Of a DNA stretch of 64,000 bases, positions 32,586 to 41,874 are shown piece after piece; the first letter of the stretch is position 1, and every line of letters begins with the position of its first letter. The notes beneath the pieces were generated by a model. It ran no database searches. It had not been told where the DNA came from and worked only from the letters and a program-made list of their open reading frames with translations. Location: the NCBI RefSeq assembly GCF_014385095.1, contig NZ_JACRTC010000004.1, positions 1 to 64,000 on the forward strand. The letters run 5' to 3'. A program made the translations under genes and the position numbers. The stretch is from Zongyangia hominis. Lineage in GTDB: Bacteria; Bacillota; Clostridia; Oscillospirales; Ruminococcaceae.

Positions 32586-32649
32586 GTGCCCTGCCAGAAA
32601 CAACGCCCCCTTTCTTTTCATCCCTTACGTCAGACCCATAAAAGGAAAA

Positions 32650-32675
32650 GAGGTTGTACCCGTAGGTACAACCTC
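32650..32675 (-). terminator. Terminator of the LCP-like gene
   Basis: GAGGTTGTACC and GGTACAACCTC form an 11-bp stem with a CGTA loop. On the minus strand it is followed by TTTTCCTTTT. It also marks the right edge of the prophage. Confidence 0.85.
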
Positions 32676-32738
32676 TAATCAATTAATAAAAAATCTCAGA
32701 AATTTTTTGTGTATTTCGACACATTTCGACAAATTGGA

Positions 32739-33626
32739 TTATCGGAACATGCTGCGCAGGGTGTTGATGGTGGTATCGGAGAGGACATATTCCTCCCGGC
32801 CGCCATAATACCGGCCGCCGATCTTCACCGTAACGGTCCGGTCACTTTTGGCAAACAGGCTTTTAAAGAAGCCGGACCTTCTCACATAGTCTTGGGCGGA
32901 AAGGTTGGTTTGAAAGCAGTCCAGGAGGTTGTGGAAAAGCTCGTCCGCGTCCTCCAAATAAAGAGGCGCGATTCTCTTCTCCATAAAGAGGGAGACTACC
33001 TCGGCCAAAAACTCATTGCGGGCCATCTCTCCCTGGGTGGTCAGCCGGTAGTAGCCCAAATCCACGATCTTCTGCGCGTCTAAGAGCTGCTTTCCCCGGG
33101 AGAGGGCCACATTGCGCCCGTCCCGCACAAAGCCCGCCGACTCCTTCACCTCATATTTGATGGTGCCGATGCGCCCGATAAGCTCTTCGAGCCCGGCCAA
33201 GTCGGTGTCCAAATAGGCGTCCACCGTCAGCTGCAAATTTTCCTGTACTACGCCGGCGCAGAGCTCCCCGCCCCCCTCCTTCCAGAGGGCGTCCAGGGTC
33301 GTTTTCTCCCCATCCTTTTTGAATGCGGTCTGATAGGGCAAAGGAATGACCAGGGTGCGGGCGGTTTTGGCGTCTAAATGAATCAGATGGTAGGAGGCCG
33401 TCGTTTCCTCCGCGTCCTTCTTTTCATGGAAGCACAGTAGCACCGTCAGATCGTCGTCGTCGGAGGGAATGTAGCTGTCCTCCACCGGCGCTTCGGATTC
33501 GGAGGAGATGGCACCGCTTTTGCGCCCCACCGTCATGGCCACCGTGGCGGCGATGACCGCCAGCACCAAAAAGGCGGCGGAAAAGCTGAGCAGGAAGCTT
33601 TTCACCGCCCGTTTCCTTTCGCTCAT
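32739..33626 (-). CDS. Membrane-anchored LytR-CpsA-Psr-like protein, diverged
   Basis: A 295-residue protein with a basic start (SERKRAVK), one membrane helix (about 8-32) and an outer domain resembling LCP phosphotransferases: DLTVLLCFHEKKD, then SYHLIHLDAKTARTLVIPLP and GGGELCAGVVQENLQLTVDAYLDTDLAGLEELI. The family arginine-rich SxPRDT motif is replaced by VIPLPYQT, so teichoic-acid transferase activity is doubtful. Alternatively it is a sensing or scaffold paralogue. It is monocistronic with a strong terminator. Its leader region runs into the 90-bp repeat array. Confidence 0.6.
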   Translation of the reverse strand: MSERKRAVKSFLLSFSAAFLVLAVIAATVAMTVGRKSGAISSESEAPVEDSYIPSDDDDLTVLLCFHEKKDAEETTASYHLIHLDAKTARTLVIPLPYQTAFKKDGEKTTLDALWKEGGGELCAGVVQENLQLTVDAYLDTDLAGLEELIGRIGTIKYEVKESAGFVRDGRNVALSRGKQLLDAQKIVDLGYYRLTTQGEMARNEFLAEVVSLFMEKRIAPLYLEDADELFHNLLDCFQTNLSAQDYVRRSGFFKSLFAKSDRTVTVKIGGRYYGGREEYVLSDTTINTLRSMFR

Positions 33627-33720
33627 GCAATCCCTCCTCGCCCATTGTTATTGATTAGGATACGCATTTTCTCTCCATTCATACCTCCCGCCCTAAATGC
33701 ACATCCACCTATCGCCCCCA

Positions 33721-34080
33721 TATCGCGCTGTGCCGCAGTCGCACCCGAAGCGCGTGCAGCGCGACTGTGGTTTGGCTCAAACCCAGGGCGCGCCACCTGC
33801 CGGTGGTGGAAACCGCGCTGAGACGCCAACGAGCCGCAACCGCGTGCAACGCGCCTGTGGTTTAGCTCAAACCCAGGGCGCGCCACCTGCCGGTGGTGGA
33901 AACCGCACTGTGACACTTACGAGCCACAACCGCGTGCAACGCGACTGTGGTTTGGCTCAAACCCAGGGCGCGCCACCTGCCGGTGGTGGAAACCGCGCTG
34001 TGACACTTACGAGCCACAACCGCGTGCAACGCGTCTGTGGTTTAGTTCGAACCCGGTGCGCGTCATCCCCGCCGGTAGGC
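33721..34080 (-). repeat. Four-unit 90-bp tandem array of the dispersed repeat
   Basis: Units start at 33721, 33811, 33901 and 33991 with an exact 90-bp period. On the minus strand each runs CCACCGGCAGGTGG, GCGCGCCCTGGG, hairpin GGTTTGAGCCAAACC, hairpin CGCGT-tgc-ACGCG and GTGTCACAGCGCGGT. Inner units are nearly identical; the outer ones have drifted. A further CCGGTAGGCG tail reaches about 34090. Because 90 is divisible by 3, a repetitive open frame runs through it by chance. It lies between the LCP-like gene and the argG promoter. Confidence 0.9.
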
Positions 34081-34165
34081 GCGGTAGGTGGACTTGTGGA
34101 AATTCACCAGGGAAGGAAGCAAAATTTTTTGCAAACTGGTCAAACCAACAAAATCAATAATTGCA

Positions 34166-34179
34166 TGAATAAATATACA
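34166..34179 (+). promoter_or_regulatory. Candidate ARG box (ArgR operator)
   Basis: TGAAT-AAAT-ATACA matches the ArgR half-site pair TGAAT-N4-ATTCA at 9 of 10 defined positions. It lies 9 bases before the argG -35 element, where an arginine-loaded ArgR/AhrC would repress. Confidence 0.55.
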
Positions 34180-34187
34180 TAAAACCC

Positions 34188-34215
34188 TTGTTTTTTCTGT
34201 ATACAGGTGTATAAT
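34188..34215 (+). promoter_or_regulatory. Promoter of the arginine operon
   Basis: TTGTTT (34188-34193), 16 bp and a perfect TATAAT (34210-34215). The spacer contains the palindrome TGTATACA. The transcript would start near 34222 with a small GGCGG/CCGCC hairpin in the leader. Confidence 0.75.
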
Positions 34216-34293
34216 GGCAAATATAAAGGCGGAACGCCGCCAAACGGACAAAATGGCCTGCGGGCTTTGATTTTACAAAGGTAGGGATGAACA

Positions 34294-35517
34294 ATGGCAA
34301 AGTTTAAAAAGGTACTGCTTGCGTATTCCGGTGGACTGGACACTTCGATTATTATTCCCTGGCTCAAGGAGCATTATGACGGCTGCGAGGTCATCGCCAT
34401 GGCGGCCGACGTGGGACAGGAGGCGGAACTGGAAGGCCTCAACGAAAAGGCCATTGCCACCGGCGCGTCCAAGCTCTACATCGAGGACCTGCAAAAGGAG
34501 TTTGTGGAGGACTACATCTTCCCGACCCTGAAAGCGGGCGCTGTGTATGAAAACAAATACCTGCTGGGCACCTCCTTCGCCCGCCCCATCATCGGCAAGA
34601 GGCTGGTGGAAATCGCCAAGAAAGAGGGCTGTGACGCTATCGCCCACGGCTGCACCGGCAAGGGCAACGACCAGGTCCGTTTCGAGCTAGCCGTCAAGGC
34701 GTTTGCTCCCAATATGCCCATCATCGCCCCCTGGAGGACCTGGGAATTTAAATCCCGTGACGACGAGATCGACTACGCCATCGCCCACAACATCCCGTTG
34801 AAGATCACCCGGGAGACCAACTACTCCAAGGACAAAAACCTCTGGCACCTGTCCCACGAGGGCCTGGACCTGGAGGATCCGGCCAACGAGCCGAAATACG
34901 ACGAGATTCTCGAAATGGGCGTCTCCCCCGAGAAAGCGCCGGACAAAGCCACCTATGTGACGATCCACTTTGAAAAGGGCATCCCCACGGCGCTCGACGG
35001 CGTGGAGATGGACGGCGTGTCCCTCATCAAAAAGCTCAACAAGCTGGGCGGCGAGAACGGTATTGGTCTTGCCGACATCGTGGAAAACCGTCTGGTGGGC
35101 ATGAAGTCCCGGGGCGTCTATGAGACGCCGGGCGGCGCCATCCTCTATCACGCCCACGAGGTGCTGGAGACCATCTGTCTGGACAAGGAAACCCAGCATT
35201 ACAAACAGCAGATCGCACTGAAATTTGCCGACATCGTCTACAATGGCCAGTGGTTTACCCCCTTGCGGGAGGCCCTCTCCGCCTTTGTGGACGCCACCCA
35301 GGAGACTGTCACCGGCGATGTCAAGCTCAAGCTCTACAAGGGCAACATGATCAATGCCGGCGTCACCAGTCCTTATACCCTCTATTCCGAGGAGTTTGCC
35401 AGCTTCGGCGAGGACGACGTCTACGATCAGAACGATTCCGCCGGCTTCATCAACCTCTTCGGCCTGCCCATCAAGGTCAAGGCGCTTTTGGATGAGCAGC
35501 GGGGCCAGAATAAATAA
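34294..35517 (+). CDS. argG: Argininosuccinate synthase
   Basis: A 407-residue enzyme joining citrulline and aspartate with ATP. The N-terminal PP-loop AYSGGLDTS (about 9-17) binds ATP. Conserved [16 protein letters not shown] and the citrulline-binding segments follow. AAAGGTAGGG precedes the ATG. First gene of the operon; argH follows after 113 bases. Full length and intact. Confidence 0.97.
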   Translation: MAKFKKVLLAYSGGLDTSIIIPWLKEHYDGCEVIAMAADVGQEAELEGLNEKAIATGASKLYIEDLQKEFVEDYIFPTLKAGAVYENKYLLGTSFARPIIGKRLVEIAKKEGCDAIAHGCTGKGNDQVRFELAVKAFAPNMPIIAPWRTWEFKSRDDEIDYAIAHNIPLKITRETNYSKDKNLWHLSHEGLDLEDPANEPKYDEILEMGVSPEKAPDKATYVTIHFEKGIPTALDGVEMDGVSLIKKLNKLGGENGIGLADIVENRLVGMKSRGVYETPGGAILYHAHEVLETICLDKETQHYKQQIALKFADIVYNGQWFTPLREALSAFVDATQETVTGDVKLKLYKGNMINAGVTSPYTLYSEEFASFGEDDVYDQNDSAGFINLFGLPIKVKALLDEQRGQNK

Positions 35518-35630
35518 AAAATACAAAATTATTGTATAATCATCCGCAGTTAGGCTGGCATGTGCCGGCCTAACTGCCATTTCGTACCGTACCCATAGGG
35601 GGCGCGGGAACTTTGGGAGGGGACAAGGAC

Positions 35631-37001
35631 ATGAAACTTTGGGCCGGAAGGTTTAAAAAAGAGGTGGATAGTAAGGTCAACGACTTTAATTCCTCCATCT
35701 CCTTCGACAGCCGCATGTACGCCCAGGATATCCGGGGCTCCATCGCCCACGCCACCATGCTGGGCGCCGTGGGCATCATCGAACAAACGGAAGCGGACGC
35801 CATCTGCGGGTGTCTCGAAGAAATCCTGGGGGACATCGAAAGCGGCGCTTTGCCCTTTGACCCAGAGGCCGAGGACATCCACATGTTTGTGGAGGCGGAG
35901 CTCACTAGGCGTCTGGGCGAGACGGGCAAGCGCCTGCACACGGCGCGCAGCCGCAACGACCAGGTGGCATTGGACCTTCGCATGTACCTGCTCGACCACG
36001 CCGGGGATCTGGACGATCTCTTAAAGGAGCTCATCGGCGTTCTCTGCGACGTGGCCGAACAGCACAAGGAGACGGTCATGCCCGGCTACACCCATCTCCA
36101 GCGGGCCCAGCCCATCACCTTTGCCCACCACCTCATGGCCTACGCCCAGATGTTTTTGCGGGACAAGGAGCGGCTGGAAAACTGGCGGAAGCTGTCGAGC
36201 TACATGCCGCTGGGTTCGGGGGCGCTTGCCTCCACCACCTATCCCATCGACCGGGACATGGTGCGAAGAGCCCTCCACTTCGACCACATCACCGTCAACA
36301 GCTTGGACGGGGTGTCCGACCGGGACTTCTGCATCGAGCTTGCCTCCGACCTTTCCTTAATCATGATGCATCTCTCCCGCTTTTCCGAGGAAATCATCCT
36401 CTGGTGCTCCTGGGAGTTTAAATTTATCGAGCTCGACGACGCCTATGCCACTGGCTCGTCCATCATGCCCCAGAAGAAAAACCCCGACATCACCGAGCTC
36501 ATCCGCGGCAAGACGGGCCGGGTCTACGGCGACCTGATGACGCTGTTAACCATGATGAAGGGCCTGCCTCTTGCTTACAACAAGGATATGCAGGAGGATA
36601 AAGAGGCCGTCTTCGACGCGCTGGACACGGCAAAGCTGTGTCTTTCCACCTTCATCCCCATGCTGAAGACCATGACGGTGCGAAAAGACAACATGCGGGC
36701 CGCGGCGGCCAGGGGCTTTATCAACGCCACCGACTGCGCCGATTACCTGGTCAAAAAGGGGATGGCCTTCCGGGACGCCTACAAGATCACCGGCACTTTG
36801 GTGGCCCGGTGCATCGACGAGGGCAAGACCCTGGAAACCCTGGAACTCTCCGCCTACCGGGAGCTTTCCGACCTCTTTGACGAGGACGTGTATGAGGCGA
36901 TCAACCTGGAAAAATGCGCCTTTGACCGGAAGGTACCGGGCGGGCCCGCCCCCCAGAGCGTGCAAAATCAGATCGACATGACTCGGGAGCTCATCCGATA
37001 G
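35631..37001 (+). CDS. argH: Argininosuccinate lyase
   Basis: A 456-residue fumarase-superfamily lyase releasing arginine and fumarate. It has KLWAGRFKK at the start, the TARSRNDQVALD region and the signature GSSIMPQKKNPD with the catalytic serine loop. The ATG at 35631 is chosen: GGGAGGGG lies 8 bases upstream and the family begins MKLWAGRF. Followed by argC 40 bases on. Confidence 0.97.
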   Translation: MKLWAGRFKKEVDSKVNDFNSSISFDSRMYAQDIRGSIAHATMLGAVGIIEQTEADAICGCLEEILGDIESGALPFDPEAEDIHMFVEAELTRRLGETGKRLHTARSRNDQVALDLRMYLLDHAGDLDDLLKELIGVLCDVAEQHKETVMPGYTHLQRAQPITFAHHLMAYAQMFLRDKERLENWRKLSSYMPLGSGALASTTYPIDRDMVRRALHFDHITVNSLDGVSDRDFCIELASDLSLIMMHLSRFSEEIILWCSWEFKFIELDDAYATGSSIMPQKKNPDITELIRGKTGRVYGDLMTLLTMMKGLPLAYNKDMQEDKEAVFDALDTAKLCLSTFIPMLKTMTVRKDNMRAAAARGFINATDCADYLVKKGMAFRDAYKITGTLVARCIDEGKTLETLELSAYRELSDLFDEDVYEAINLEKCAFDRKVPGGPAPQSVQNQIDMTRELIR

Positions 37002-37041
37002 CCCCCGCATCCCCATAGAAACAAAAAAAGGAAGTGCCCAC

Positions 37042-38076
37042 ATGATCGACGTAGGAATCATCGGCGCCACCGGTTATGCCGGTGTGGAGCTGATTCGCAT
37101 CCTCCATGGACACCCCCAGGTCCACATCCGGGCCTTGGGCTCGGTGAGCTTCGAGGGACAGGACATCAGCGACATTTATCCCTCCCTGGCGGGCATCTGC
37201 CCCCAGAAGCTGCTCGCCACCGACGAAGTCATCGACGCCTGCCAGGTGATCTTTGCCAGTGTACCCCACGGCGTATCCGAGGAAATCGGCCGCAAATGTG
37301 TGGACCAGGACAAACTGCTCATTGACCTGGGCGCCGATTTCCGCCTCACCGACCCGGAGGACTATAAAGAATGGTACAAACTCGAATATAAAGACCCGGA
37401 ACTGCATAAGCAGTCGGTCTATTCCATCCCGGAATTGCACCGGGAAAAAGTCAAAGGAGCCAAGATTATCGGGAACCCGGGCTGTTATCCCACCTCCATC
37501 GCGCTGGGCCTCTTCCCGGCGCTCAAAGCGTGCGTCATCGACCCGGACACCATCGTCATCGACTCCAAGTCCGGCGTCACCGGCGCGGGACGGGGCCTCT
37601 CTCAGACGAGCCATTATCCCGACTGCAACGAGGCCTTCTCCCCGTATAAGATTGCGTCCCACCGCCACACCCCCGAGATCGAGCAGACCATCTCCCAGAT
37701 TGTGGGCCGGGACGTGCTCATCACCTTTGTCCCCCATCTTCTGCCCGTCAATCGGGGCATCGTCTCCACCATCTACTCCAAGCTGAAAACGCCCCTCTCC
37801 CCCAAGGAGGTCCATGAGCTCTATGCCCACACCTATCAGGGCGAGCAATTTGTCCGGGTGATGAAGGAGGGCCAGGCAGCCAATCTGAAAAATGTCCGCG
37901 GCTCCAACTACTGCGACATTTCTCTCCATGTGGACACGAGAACCAACCGTCTGATTGTGGTTTCCACCATCGACAATATGGTCAAGGGCGCGGCCGGCCA
38001 GGCCATCCAGAACATGAACCTGGCCCTGGGCTTTCCCGAGGACATGGGCCTGCACTTGGCCCCCCTCTGCTTCTAG
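37042..38076 (+). CDS. argC: N-acetyl-gamma-glutamyl-phosphate reductase
   Basis: A 344-residue NADPH enzyme making N-acetylglutamate semialdehyde. The Rossmann start GIIGATGYAGVELIR and the active-site GNPGCYPTSIALGL with the catalytic Cys are present, plus HRHTPEIEQ with the catalytic His. A cluster of dispersed repeats lies between it and argJ, which probably still belong to one unit. Confidence 0.97.
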   Translation: MIDVGIIGATGYAGVELIRILHGHPQVHIRALGSVSFEGQDISDIYPSLAGICPQKLLATDEVIDACQVIFASVPHGVSEEIGRKCVDQDKLLIDLGADFRLTDPEDYKEWYKLEYKDPELHKQSVYSIPELHREKVKGAKIIGNPGCYPTSIALGLFPALKACVIDPDTIVIDSKSGVTGAGRGLSQTSHYPDCNEAFSPYKIASHRHTPEIEQTISQIVGRDVLITFVPHLLPVNRGIVSTIYSKLKTPLSPKEVHELYAHTYQGEQFVRVMKEGQAANLKNVRGSNYCDISLHVDTRTNRLIVVSTIDNMVKGAAGQAIQNMNLALGFPEDMGLHLAPLCF

Positions 38077-38077
38077 C

Positions 38078-38398
38078 GGGCAGGGCCCGCTCCCTCGACG
38101 CGCTTTAGGTTTTGTTCGCACCATCGGCGCGGCACCCGCACTCATGGCTCGATTGCACTACAGCGCGACAGCACCTACCGGTGCGGGATGACGCGCCCTA
38201 AGCTTTATTCGCACCATCGCCGCGTCTCACGCGTTAACGTCTCGATTGCGTCACAGCGCGATTTGGCTGCGGCACCTTGCCGCCACCTGCGGCGGGCATG
38301 ACGCGTCCTAGGCTTTATTCGTACCATTGCCGCGGCGCCCGCACTCATGGTTCGATTGCACTACAGCGCGACACCCTCCACCGGTAGGTGGTGGGATT
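38078..38398 (+). repeat. Dispersed repeat, three tandem units between argC and argJ
   Basis: Units of about 105-115 bp with GACGCGC(C)T..AGGTTTT-TTCGCACCAT, the hairpins GCGG-cac-CCGC (38129-38139), CGCGT-ctc-ACGCG (38221-38233) and GCGG-cgc-CCGC (38332-38342), and CACTACAGCGCGACA or CGTCACAGCGCGATTTGG. The array ends with CCACCGGTAGGTGG right before the argJ ribosome binding site. No promoter or terminator is evident in it. Confidence 0.9.
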
Positions 38399-38414
38399 TG
38401 ATAGGAGGATATGT

Positions 38415-39635
38415 ATGGAACTGATTAAGATAGAAGGCGGAGTCTGCGCGCCCCGGGGCTTTTTGGCCTCTGGCGTCCACTGCGGCATCCGCAAGAACAA
38501 GGAAAAACGGGACCTGGCGCTGATTTACTGCGAAACGCTGTGCTCGGCGGCGGCGGTCTATACCCAGAATAAGGTCAAAGGCGCGCCCATCGCCGTCACC
38601 AGAAGAAATCTGGCCGACGGCATTGCCCAGGCGGTCATCTGCAACAGCGGCAACGCCAACACCTGTAACGCCGACGGCGAGGAAAAGGCTGCCCAGATGT
38701 GCCGTCTCATCGCCGACGAGCTCTCCATCACCCCGGAGAATGTGATTGTCGCGTCCACCGGCGTCATCGGGCAGGTTCTGCCCATCGAGCCCATCGCCTC
38801 CCACACCCACGCCCTCAAAGAGGCCCTCTCCAGAGAGGGCAGCGGCGATGCGGCCGAGGCCATCATGACTACCGACACCCACCGCAAGGAGGTGGCCGTC
38901 TCCTTCGAGCTGGGCGGCAAGGAATGCCGCATCGCCGGTATGGCCAAGGGCTCGGGGATGATTCATCCCAACATGGCCACCATGCTGGGCTTTTTGACCA
39001 CCGACGTGTGCATTGACCCGGATATGCTCAAAAAAGCCCTGTCGGCGTGCATCACCGACACCTTCAATATGGTCAGCGTGGACGGGGACACTTCCACCAA
39101 CGACATGGTGTCCATCATGGCCAGCGGCCTGGCGGGCAACGCCATGATCGACGAGGAGGGCCTGTTCTTCGACACCTTCACCGAGGCGCTCATGGAAGTC
39201 TGCCGCCATCTGGCCAAAGAGGTGGCCGCCGACGGGGAGGGCGCGTCCAAAGCCCTCGTCTGCACGGTCCAGGGCGCGCCCACCAAGGACTGCGCCCGGA
39301 AGATCGCCAAGAGCGTCATCACTTCCAGCCTATTTAAGGCCGCCATGTTCGGCTCCGACGCCAACTGGGGCCGGGTGCTCTGCGCCATCGGCTACACCGA
39401 CGCCAACTTCAGCATCGACAAGACCAAAGTCACCCTGTCTTCCTGTGCCGGTTCCATCCTGGTGTGCGAAAACGCCGCCGGGGTGGCCTTTTCCGAGGAG
39501 GAGGCCAAAGTCATCCTTTCCCAGAATGAAATCAATATCCTCATCGAACTCTTTGACGGCGAGGAGGAGGCCACGGCCTACGGCTGCGACCTGACCTACG
39601 ACTACGTCAAGATTAACGGGGACTACCGCACCTAA
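38415..39635 (+). CDS. argJ: Bifunctional ornithine acetyltransferase/N-acetylglutamate synthase
   Basis: A 406-residue Ntn-like enzyme moving acetyl from acetylornithine to glutamate. KGSGMIHPNMATMLGFLTTD contains the self-cleavage site before the catalytic threonine, giving alpha and beta chains. NSGNANTCNADG is the conserved early motif. AGGAGG lies 6 bases before the ATG at 38415. The presence of argJ, with no argA or argE in the cluster, indicates the cyclic acetyl route. Confidence 0.96.
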   Translation: MELIKIEGGVCAPRGFLASGVHCGIRKNKEKRDLALIYCETLCSAAAVYTQNKVKGAPIAVTRRNLADGIAQAVICNSGNANTCNADGEEKAAQMCRLIADELSITPENVIVASTGVIGQVLPIEPIASHTHALKEALSREGSGDAAEAIMTTDTHRKEVAVSFELGGKECRIAGMAKGSGMIHPNMATMLGFLTTDVCIDPDMLKKALSACITDTFNMVSVDGDTSTNDMVSIMASGLAGNAMIDEEGLFFDTFTEALMEVCRHLAKEVAADGEGASKALVCTVQGAPTKDCARKIAKSVITSSLFKAAMFGSDANWGRVLCAIGYTDANFSIDKTKVTLSSCAGSILVCENAAGVAFSEEEAKVILSQNEINILIELFDGEEEATAYGCDLTYDYVKINGDYRT

Positions 39636-39731
39636 ATGATACAGCAGCACCCAACCATACTGCGGCATAGACACAACCAAAACTCGACTTGCTCACGCAG
39701 GTGAGAATTGAAGGAGTAGGGAGATTGCAAG

Positions 39732-40589
39732 ATGAAGCTTTCCAATTCCGATAAGGCGCAGGTCCTCATTCAGGCCCTGCCCTATCTGCAAAAATATTAT
39801 AACAAGGTGGTCGTGGTCAAATACGGCGGCAACGCCATGACGGACGACGAGCTCAAACAGGCGGTCATGAGTGACATTGTCCTGCTCTCTTTGGTGGGCA
39901 TCAAGGTGGTGCTGGTCCACGGGGGCGGCCCGGAAATCAGCGCCACCCTCAAGGCCATGGGCAAGGAGAGCAAGTTTATCGGCGGACTGCGCTACACCGA
40001 CGCGGAGACCGCCGACATTGTCCAGATGGTCCTCTCCGGCAAGGTCAACAAGGACCTGGTCTCCCTGCTCGGCAAGGCGGGCGGCAAGGCCATGGGCCTG
40101 TGCGGCATCGACGGGGCCATCCTCACGGCCAAGAAGCACAAAAGCGAGGTGGACCTGGGCTTTGTGGGGGATGTAAAGAAAGTGAACACCGCTCCCATCA
40201 TGGACTGCCTGGAGGCAGGCTATATCCCAGTCATCGCCACGGTGGGCTGCGACGCGGAGGGCCAAGTCTACAACATCAACGCCGACACGGCCGCCGCCCG
40301 CATCGCCTCCGAGCTCCATGCGGAAAACCTGATGCTTATGACCGACATCCGGGGCCTTTTGCAGGATAAAGACGACGACTCCACCCTGATTCCGGTGGTG
40401 CAGGTCAGCGAGGTACCCTATCTGGTCAGCCAGGGCATCATCCAGGGCGGCATGATCCCCAAGGTCCAGTGCTGTGTCGAGGCCGTCCGCCGGGGCGTCA
40501 AAAAGACCTTTATCATCGACGGCCGCATTCCCCACTCCATCCTCATTGAGATGCTCTCCGACGAGGGCATCGGCACCATGTTTGTTTAG
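39732..40589 (+). CDS. argB: Acetylglutamate kinase
   Basis: A 285-residue amino acid kinase phosphorylating N-acetylglutamate. VVKYGGNAM and VHGGGPEIS are the phosphate and substrate loops; LMLMTDIRGLLQDKDD and GGMIPKV complete the active site. The N-terminal helix (SDKAQVLIQALPYLQKYYN) is that of the arginine-sensitive hexameric type, so feedback inhibition is likely. It follows argJ after 96 bases. Confidence 0.96.
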   Translation: MKLSNSDKAQVLIQALPYLQKYYNKVVVVKYGGNAMTDDELKQAVMSDIVLLSLVGIKVVLVHGGGPEISATLKAMGKESKFIGGLRYTDAETADIVQMVLSGKVNKDLVSLLGKAGGKAMGLCGIDGAILTAKKHKSEVDLGFVGDVKKVNTAPIMDCLEAGYIPVIATVGCDAEGQVYNINADTAAARIASELHAENLMLMTDIRGLLQDKDDDSTLIPVVQVSEVPYLVSQGIIQGGMIPKVQCCVEAVRRGVKKTFIIDGRIPHSILIEMLSDEGIGTMFV

Positions 40590-40669
40590 TCTTTTCGTAT
40601 TAATTTATATAAATTATACTTTTTGTAATCATTCCTGCGGGTCAAACCACAGGCAAGGGGGTCATTCCA

Positions 40670-41851
40670 TTGAAAGGCGATCTGATTAAAGCCGCCGACC
40701 AGCAGTATTTAGCGCCCATCTATAACCGCTTTGACGCGGTGCTCGACCACGGCAAGGGCGCGGTCTGCTACGCCCTTGACGGCAAGGAATACATCGACTT
40801 CACCGCCGGCATCGGGGTCAATTCCCTGGGCTTCTGCGACGAGGGCTGGGTCAAAGCGGTGACCGAGCAGCTTCAGAAAATCCAGCACACCTCCAACCTC
40901 TACTACACCCAGCCGGACACCCAGGTGGCGGAAAATCTCTGCCGGCGTTCCGGCATGGAAAAGGTCTTCTTCGCCAACTCCGGGGCCGAGGCCAACGAGG
41001 GCGCCATCAAAGTGGCGCGGAAATACGGCGTGGACCACTACGAGGGCAAGCGGTATAAAATCATCACCCTGGTCAATTCCTTCCATGGCCGCACCGTGAC
41101 CACCCTGACCGCCACCGGCCAGGAGGTCTTCCACAAAAACTTCGGCCCCTTCACCGAGGGCTTTGACTACGCCCTCGCCGGCGATATGGACGATCTGCGC
41201 CAAAAGGCGGACGATACCACCGTGGCGGTCATGGTGGAGATGATTCAGGGCGAGGGCGGCGTGGTCCCTCTCTCCGAAAGCTATGTCAAGGAGCTCTCGG
41301 CCTTCTGTGAGGAGCGGGACATCCTCTTCATGGTGGACGAAGTCCAGACCGGCGTGGGACGCACGGGCAAGTTCTTCGCCTATGAGTACTTTGATGTAAA
41401 GCCCGACGTGGTCACTTTAGCCAAGGGCCTGGGCGGCGGCCTCCCCATTGGCGCGGTGCTGCTGGGGAAAAAGGCAGCCGACGTCCTCCACTATTCCGAC
41501 CACGGCACCACCTTCGGCGGCAATCCGGTGGCCTGCGCGGGCGCTGTGGAAATCCTAAAGCGCATCGACGACAGCTTCCTGGAAGAAGTGCGGATGAAGG
41601 GCATCCACATCACCGACCGGGTCAAAAAGATGCCCTGTGTCACCGGCATCACCGGCCGGGGCCTGATGCTGGGCATCTCCCTCAAGGAGGGGCTTGCCTC
41701 TGTAGACATCCTCAAAGAGTGCCTGGCAAAGGGCCTCCTTCTCCTGACCGCGAAAACGAAACTGCGAATGCTTCCGCCCCTCAATATCTCCTTTGAGGAT
41801 ATCGACAAGGGCCTGGACATCCTGGAACAGGTACTTTCTTCCCACGAATAA
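40670..41851 (+). CDS. argD: Acetylornithine aminotransferase
   Basis: A 393-residue class III PLP aminotransferase making N-acetylornithine. VTLAKGLGGGLPIGAVLLG has the PLP lysine; VDEVQTGVGRTGKFF and FANSGAEANEGAIK are standard. The start is TTG at 40670: AAGGGGG lies 8 bases upstream and the family N-terminus fits (IKAADQQYLAPIYNRF). The upstream gap (40590-40669) is A+T-rich and contains the perfect palindrome TAATTTATATAAATTA (40601-40616). Confidence 0.95.
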   Translation: MKGDLIKAADQQYLAPIYNRFDAVLDHGKGAVCYALDGKEYIDFTAGIGVNSLGFCDEGWVKAVTEQLQKIQHTSNLYYTQPDTQVAENLCRRSGMEKVFFANSGAEANEGAIKVARKYGVDHYEGKRYKIITLVNSFHGRTVTTLTATGQEVFHKNFGPFTEGFDYALAGDMDDLRQKADDTTVAVMVEMIQGEGGVVPLSESYVKELSAFCEERDILFMVDEVQTGVGRTGKFFAYEYFDVKPDVVTLAKGLGGGLPIGAVLLGKKAADVLHYSDHGTTFGGNPVACAGAVEILKRIDDSFLEEVRMKGIHITDRVKKMPCVTGITGRGLMLGISLKEGLASVDILKECLAKGLLLLTAKTKLRMLPPLNISFEDIDKGLDILEQVLSSHE

Positions 41852-41874
41852 ATAACGAAAGGCAGGTTTGACCC

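Noticed and set aside
18650..32740. Attachment sites (attL/attR) of the prophage
   Set aside because: No direct repeat could be found by eye between the two edges, and there is no integrase or tRNA gene at either end.
34040..34060. GTTCGAACCC resembling a tRNA T-loop
   Set aside because: It is a drifted copy of the GGTTTGAGCCAAACC hairpin in the fourth repeat unit; no acceptor or anticodon stem surrounds it.
33721..34080. Possible CRISPR array
   Set aside because: Whole 90-bp units are repeated with no unique spacers, and no cas gene is present.
33697..34182. A 161-codon plus-strand open frame with a 30-residue repeated peptide
   Set aside because: It simply reads through the 90-bp repeat array (90 is divisible by 3); it has no ribosome binding site and the other copies of the repeat are not open in this frame.
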